Below are positions 58,201-64,000 of a stretch of DNA of 64,000 nucleotides, in pieces. Below the pieces are notes generated by a model, which saw nothing but the letters and a program-made list of their open reading frames with translations, ran no database searches and was not told where the DNA came from. Position 1 is the stretch's first letter. Each line of letters begins with the position of its first letter. Position numbers and translations under genes: made by a program. The DNA is from Ectocarpus siliculosus. Lineage: Eukaryota; Sar; Phaeophyceae; Ectocarpales; Ectocarpaceae. The DNA lies in assembly GCA_000310025.1 (NCBI GenBank), contig FN649748.1, positions 3,613,780-3,677,779 of the forward strand, in the 5' to 3' direction.

Positions 58201-61200
58201 CCGGGTGATTTTTTTCCGGATGCGCATGAATTCTCTGCGTCTGCGGAGCCCCCTCCCTTGGCTTTCACTGTGCAGCATGATGATTTGGAGGTGTTGAGAG
58301 GTTTTCTTTCCGAGTGCAATGAGCAGCAGGCCGTAGCCCCTCCGTCTCTTTCCCACGCGTTGGCGATTATCGCCCCCCGGTGCTTCCCCCTTTTCGGTAG
58401 GAAAATCCACGCCCACCATCGATATTAATCTGTTCCACGCTTCCACCGGCCACGTGAACGAATTTTTGATGCGTGAGACTGCCAAGCAGCAGGGTGTTCG
58501 GCTGGTCGGGGAGCTGCAGCCATGTGTGGGCTGTGTGGAGGCGAAGGGCAGGAGGGCCCCGGTGCCGCGGCGTGGGACACGCGCTGCGGTGCCGTTCGGC
58601 AAGGTCCACATCGATCTCACGGGCCCGTTCACCGAGGCGATGGACGGCTCCCGGTACCTGATCATGTTCGTGGACAGCGCATCGCGGTGGCAACGGGCGT
58701 ACGGGATGCGGGCGAAGAGCGACACCCTGAAGTACGTGAAGCGCTTCTTGGCCGACATGAACGGCATGGGCACTCCGGGATGTTTCCGCATGGACAACGG
58801 CGGCGAGTTCACCGGCGCCGCTTTCATCGAGTTCTGCGACGCCGCCGGCATCCGGCGCGAGTACACCGCGCCGAACACCCCCAAACAAAACGCCGTCGCC
58901 GAGAGCGCCATCTGGCGTGCGATGAAGGGGGGCCACGCCGCGCGACGCCACATCCTCTCCATGGCCCACGTCGACCTCGCCTCCGTCCCCAACATCGGCG
59001 CCAACGGACAACGCCTGTGGCTCTCGTCGGCGCTCTGGGCATCCGGTTGTTTCAACCGCTCCGCGACGAAGGCCAATCAGGGCTGGATGTCGCCGTTCGA
59101 GGCCTTCTTCGGCCGGAAGCCGCCCCTCACCGTCGTCCCCTTTTTCCAGGAGGGTAGGATGCGCGTGAAGCGGGCCACCAAGGCGGACGTCCAATCCGCG
59201 AGGTGCTTCTACCTGCACGGCGCCAACAAACCACTCGACGTCTACCGCCGTCGTTCTTCGCGCTGACACCGGTCGCCTCGCCCTCACCAACAACGTCGTG
59301 TGGGTCAACCGCCGGGCAGGAGCGCCGGCGCCGGTGCCGGCCATCGGGGGGGGTTCTTCGGTCACCGCGGCGCCCTCGCCGGCCGCCGCCGTACCTGCGG
59401 CCGATGCCGCACCGCCGCCGCCCCCGCGGACATGGACGTACTACCCCCCTGCACCAGCGACCACCGCAGCGCCGCCCCCTTCCCCGTCGATCTTCACAGG
59501 ATCTTCAGCGCCGTCGCCGATCTCCGTCGCACCATCCTCAGCCCCGCCGTCGACCGCAGCCACTCCGCCCCGTTCGCCCCCGGGCCTACCGCCGCCGCCG
59601 CCGAAGCCCGCCAGCACCGCCGTCCCCGCTCCTCCGCACCCGCCGCTTTCGAAACGAGCCGTCAAGGAGTTGGGACGAGAGGACACGAGGGTTCACGGCC
59701 GCACACGCGGCGATGGAGTGCGGTTCATGGATGAGCAACAAAAACCGCCGTCGCCACCCAGTGGCGGCACCGCTCTCCACCACCGCCTTGAGCTGTTGGA
59801 CATGATGGACAAGGACACCCTCATCTCGTCGCTCGCCACCCGGGAGGCCGTGGATCAAGGACGCCGCGACCTACCGCCCCCGCCGCAGCCGGATCCGAGT
59901 CCTGGAGGCCGTGGAAGCGGGGGGGCTGTGGGAGCTGGGGGGCCCGTGGATTCGCGGGGGGGGGGGGAGACCGCAGATGTTCGCAACGATGTTCGCCACC
60001 CGCGAGGATGTGGACGCCGCTCTTCGCGCCGAGCGTCCTCCTGACAAGATGCCTGACCTTCCGCACTGCATGGCCAGCGACCTCCGCGAGCCGAAGACGT
60101 TCAACGAGGCCATGCGGTCTCAACATTCAGAGTTATGGAATGATGCAATCGGTCGAGAGTTTTTCGGTTTGTTGGATGCAGGAACTTTTAGTCCGGTGTA
60201 GCAACCAGTAGAGAACGCCATCAATGCTAAGTGGGTGTTCAACTGTAAGGCAGACGAGTATGGATGGCCGACGAAATTCAAGGCAAGACTTGTAGCGCGG
60301 GGGGACATGCAGAGGGCTTCGATTGATTTTGGAGAATTGTTTGCACCCACCGTATCAGTGTCTAGTGTGCGCTTGTTGGCAGCATTAGCATGTGAGCAGA
60401 ATCTTGACTTGTGCCATTTTGATATTCAGCAGGCTTTTGTGCAGTCTGAGCTTGATGAGGATGTTTTCATGCGCTTACCGCAGGGGTGTGGTAGGTTATC
60501 TGGCCTGATCGTGAAGCTGTGCAAGAGTCTGTATGGTTTGAAGCAGGCATCACGACATTGGCATGCGCACCTGACGAGGTGTTTGTTACTTTTAGGTTTT
60601 TTGCAGTGTCTGGCGGATGCATGTGTTTTTCGATTGATGGAGGAGGGACGTGTGATCATGATCATCGTGGCCCACGTGGATGACATTTTTGCTGTAGGGC
60701 AGAAGGAGAGGTGTGACAAGTTTGGCAGGGATCTCAACGAGATGGTCCCCGTGAAGAACCTTGGAGAGTTGAGGTGGTACTCCGCGTGCTTTTACGAGAG
60801 AGACGTAGAGAGAGGGCTGTTGAGGATTTCGCAGCAGAGGTTTGCCGAAGAGTTGGCTGCAGAGTACGGCATTGAGTGGGGGAGGAGTGTGCCCTTGCCC
60901 GTGAGCGTGAAGCTTACCGACTTTGACGAGAACGAAGCGTGCGCTGATGTCCCTTTTCGCGAGTTGGTAGGATCTCTGATGTGGTTGGCCACCCAAACAA
61001 GGCCGGACATCGCGAACGCGGTACGGGCAGTAGCGCGGTATTGTGCATCTCCCAAAATGGTGCACTGGAAGGCAGCACTCGGTATTTTAGGATACGTAAG
61101 GAGGACGAGTTGGATGGGGATTACATTTGAGAGGGGAGTAGTGACAGGGATGAGCATGCAGGTGTTTGTGGATGCCGACTATGCAAGCAAGGCGACAGAC

Positions 61201-61911
61201 CGTAGATCGGTGTCAGGAGGGCTAGTGATGTGTGGGGGAGGGTGTGGTGACTTGGTTTTCGAGGACACAAAAGTGTGTCACGCTTTCCACCACGGAAGCA
61301 GAGTATGTGGCAATTGCCGATGTCTTGAAGGAAGTGTTGTTCCTGAGGCAGGTGTGGCGTTTTATGTTGCCAGATGCAGGTATGCCGTGCATCCCGGTGT
61401 TCGAGGATAATCAGGGAGCGATTCAGATTGCGCACAACCCGATCACGAACTCCAACTCGAAACACATCGATGTACGACATCACTTTATCAGGGAGCTGGT
61501 AGAGAGGAAGGAGATTTCAATTACTCATGTGCCGACGCAATTTCAGCATGCAGATTTCTTGACGAAGGCCATTAGCAAGGAGTCTTTTGCGTTGCACCGT
61601 GACTTTGTGATGAACTTGCAGTGAAGGAAGTGTTTTGGGGTCGATTCGTATTCTGTGATGGAGAAGAGTGAGAGAGACGAGAGATTGGACAAGAGAAAAG
61701 AGAGAGTCTGGTGAAGGTTGGAGGAGTTGTTGTGTTTAGTTTTTCTTGATTGTTTTGGAGGAGTTTTGATTGTGTTTGATTTTTCTTGTGATGGACTTGG
61801 GAGGATTTTGGATTGTTTTGGTGAAGATATTGGTTTTTGTTTGTTTTGGAGAGATGGTAAAGAGGAATTTGGTTTTTCTCGGAGCATGACGATGCATACG
61901 AGTAGGGGGGC

Positions 61912-62264
61912 TATTAGATATATTGGGAGTACTCGTAGCATAGTATGACGGTTGAGATGTCCGGTACGTACGTACGAAAGTAACAGTGATGAGATGCGGA
62001 GGGACAGGAACTTTCTACATATATTCCTTGGTTGCGAGAGGTATTTGGTGGAGATTCAGAGAGATTCGTTGAGTGACAAAGAGTGAAGGCGTGCCCAGAT
62101 ACCGTGAAGGTTTGACGAGCACTGGCACGCCCCCGATGAATACAATACTTTCCAATACTTTTGCTTTACGTTTTCAACACGTTTCCTACCCATCCACGCT
62201 CCGCCATGAGCCACCCGCTTTGAGCTCCAACCACAAAGAACCGAGCCACCCGAATTATCGATCA
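61912..62264 (+). repeat. 3' LTR of the young copia element
   Basis: 353 bp, the same start and end as the 5' copy, preceded by a purine-rich tract. Confidence 0.93.
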
Positions 62265-62492
62265 GGATCCCCCACGTACCCCGTATCTCCGGGCGTTGGT
62301 GGTTGGGTCACTACTACTCCGGAACGGGAACATCATCATGGTGTGCATTCCAGTCACCAGCTTCCTCGACGATGCAGTCAAGAGACCCACACGACAAAGT
62401 GGACATCAAATCCTGAGGCAGTTCGAGAAAGAAAGCGGCGGGCGATGAAGATCGGGAAAATGCACGTTCTTCGAGCGAGGTTTCAAAGGTGA
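62265..62492 (+). CDS. Possible last host exon, split by the copia insertion
   Basis: Immediately right of the element a frame reads from the target site (GSPTYPVSPGVGGW onward) through a basic segment (NPEAVRERKRRAMKIGKMH) to a stop at 62492. On the other side of the element the host sequence ends ten bases after a possible acceptor (GGTTTTAG). The insertion may therefore sit near the start of a terminal exon of an unknown plus-strand gene. No family is recognised, though the basic stretch would suit a nuclear protein. Confidence 0.3.
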   Translation, partial: GSPTYPVSPGVGGWVTTTPEREHHHGVHSSHQLPRRCSQETHTTKWTSNPEAVRERKRRAMKIGKMHVLRARFQR

Positions 62493-63239
62493 TGGAGGGC
62501 TTAAGGATTGAACCGCTGTTCCTATCATCGTGTTGTTTACGGTTTGATGTGCGTACATGAGTCAGAACTTGTTCGACCCCCACCTTCCACCCCCAACCCG
62601 TTCCTCCCTTTCGTGTGTATCAATGCTTTGTGACTTTCGGCCAAAAACAAAATCCAAACGTTCGTGAGTTCGTTCCGAAAGGCGAAAACTATAGCTCGCT
62701 GCGCAGTGAGTCACATCAGCTCTTCACGCATACTTAATAGTTTGACCGAGTGTATCCGTGGCGGGGGGAAGGAGATGAAGGGTGGGGGAATGTAAGTGGG
62801 TGCGTGAACAAGAGGTCTACATAGGGTTAGAAATGTGCAGTGACTGTTACAGAGCAGTACAGGGAAGGGGCACCTCCTCTAGGAGCAGGGCTAAGCATGC
62901 AACGGGTGCAACATGAAATACCACGCAATGTCCTCCGTTCCCATCGCTGTCCTCAGATCGCATTGAAACGGACCAGTAGGAACACAAGATTACACCCTAT
63001 CACCTACCAAAAGGCTGGAATTCACCCTGGGACCGACACCAAGACAGAGTTGAGTGCACGCCTCATCTCCCTTTGAAAGTGTAGATAAAACCACCGTGTG
63101 TTTGATATATTGCGTCCCCAAACCTGAAAACTAAAAAAATACCCAAAACAAAACAATATACTCACCCTATTCATTTGATGATGGCGGGTGCCTCTCTGTG
63201 GTTTGACCTTTCTCTGCGGAAAAGCTAAGTCCTTTAAAT
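62493..63239. other. Gap, no gene seen
   Basis: No supported frame or repeat is seen. Confidence 0.5.
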
Positions 63240-63460
63240 TACCGTATATGACACAAGATAACACACCCCCTGGACCGATTTTCAAAGCTCGATTACTCCA
63301 CGACGAAGAGGATGCATAAACGAAACAATACATTTTCGAAAACCTCTCGATAAGACGGTTCCAACGCCGCCGTTTTCGGCGCTGTGACTCTTCCTGCTGT
63401 TGAGAAATCGAGCTTTGAAAATCGGCCCAGGGGGTGTGTTATCTTGTGTCATATACGGTA
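63240..63460. mobile_element. Small inverted-repeat element (MITE), best-defined copy
   Basis: 221 bp with long inverted ends: TACCGTATATGACACAAG, then CACCCCCTGGACCG, then TTTTCAAAGCTCGAT on the left, and their complements on the right ending CATATACGGTA, about 55 bp with one or two mismatches. There is no coding capacity. A core GTTCCAACGCCGCC is shared in inverse orientation with the copy at 21.5 kb. No convincing target duplication is seen. Confidence 0.85.
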
Positions 63461-64000
63461 TGTGCAGGTGACAGAAGGTCATGCATCGCAACCAGGGTCA
63501 TTACTTGAGTTCCCCATCGTGTGTGTGGGTGTACTGTGAAAACTCGCAGTCCCTACAAAGCCCAATCTCTTGTTGCATCCACACCGCGATATACTGTTAG
63601 ACTATAGGGTTGCACCGATACGTCAACAACCAGGACAACCACAGAATGAACAGATTGTGTGCCAAGGGCCGGTTAGACAAACGGCAGCTCTGGACAGTGT
63701 TTCGTGGGAACAAACGGCAGCGGGTACCCTGCTTCCTTTCCGTCTGAGTGCCGATCAAGGAAGTACTCACACGACATTCTGCGTCCAGCATGTCCAGCAC
63801 AATCATGTACACAGAACCCACACGCACTTCAAAGCTCGTGTTCATCGCCCCCCCGGCGGTGGACACGTGAGTTTCCCGGGAGCACCTAAATAAGAAGGAG
63901 GGAGTAGACACCGGGTCCAGTTCACAGGCTTTCAAGATATTGCAGCAGGAGCAGCACAACAGTCCATAAATGACGTTGGTGTTTCTGATCCTGTAAGCGT
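63461..64000. other. Right edge of window, no firm gene
   Basis: Overlapping frames on both strands (63570-63893 plus, 63597-63959 minus) mirror each other and show no domain. Confidence 0.4.

Larger units (their letters stand above)
54895..62264 (+). mobile_element. Ty1/copia retrotransposon, young, near full length
   Basis: It is bounded by two 353-bp LTRs (54895-55247 and 61912-62264) that look identical, and by a 5-bp target duplication, GGATC (54890-54894 and 62265-62269). Parts in order: gag (from 55335, with a coiled-coil start and a Gln-rich tail), protease (ADSGATNTFV near 57280), a long Pro/Thr/Ser-rich linker, pre-integrase zinc region and integrase core (about 58.43-59.2 kb, with HIDLTGPF and MDNGGEF), a second Pro-rich linker, reverse transcriptase (about 60.2-60.9 kb, with HVDD) and RNase H (about 61.1-61.6 kb). 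A purine tract (AGTAGGGGGG) precedes the 3' LTR. The internal region shows about five breaks despite the LTR identity. It is a different copia lineage from the one at 23 kb, judged by its gag and linkers. Confidence 0.93.

Noticed and set aside
1-64000. tRNA, rRNA or viral capsid genes
   Set aside because: No cloverleaf, rRNA core or capsid-like sequence was recognised on either strand by reading; a covariance or profile search would be needed to exclude small ones.

Overview
This window looks like nuclear DNA of a brown alga (Phaeophyceae, Ectocarpus-like). The strongest sign is a ten-repeat protein of the EsV-1-7 cysteine-motif family at 33.4-34.6 kb, a family expanded in brown algae. Short exons (35-400 bp) split by long GT-AG introns, Ty1/copia elements, many simple repeats and the absence of bacterial-style operons agree with this. 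I see no rRNA, tRNA or CRISPR array.

Layout. 0.4-4.7 kb: a two-exon minus-strand gene for a 1139-residue low-complexity protein with a Cys-cluster zinc motif, ankyrin repeats and poly-Q tracts. 4.7-8.2 kb: intergenic, rich in microsatellites. 8.2-13.1 kb: an eight-exon minus-strand gene that I assembled by splice phase; it fuses an RIIa/Dpy-30-like docking domain to a complete guanylate kinase (280 residues). 16.0-22.2 kb: a six-exon minus-strand gene for mitochondrial ribosomal protein uL4 (377 residues); its first intron carries two copies of a small inverted-repeat element. 23.2-29.0 kb: an old, broken Ty1/copia element. 29.4-32.7 kb: a foldback structure with inverted arms of about 1.2 kb, each made of tandem modules containing small hairpins. 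33.4-34.6 kb: the EsV-1-7 gene. 35-44 kb: weak exon-like segments, a probable multi-exon minus-strand gene (38.3-41.2 kb), a palindrome, a tandem duplication and a PIF1/Helitron-type helicase fragment. 45.0-47.2 kb and 47.3-52.1 kb: two adjacent regions bounded by terminal inverted repeats, probably DNA transposons. 54.9-62.3 kb: a young Ty1/copia element with 353-bp LTRs that look identical and a 5-bp target duplication, possibly inserted in a host exon. 63.2-63.5 kb: a fully delimited copy of the small inverted-repeat element.

The recognisable host genes (docking-domain guanylate kinase, mitoribosomal uL4, EsV-1-7 protein, zinc/ankyrin protein) are unrelated housekeeping, flagellar or regulatory genes. 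Nothing suggests they form a pathway. The rest of the window is shaped by mobile and self-complementary DNA. All splice models are mine, from reading frame, phase, GT-AG sites and family knowledge; no transcript evidence was available.
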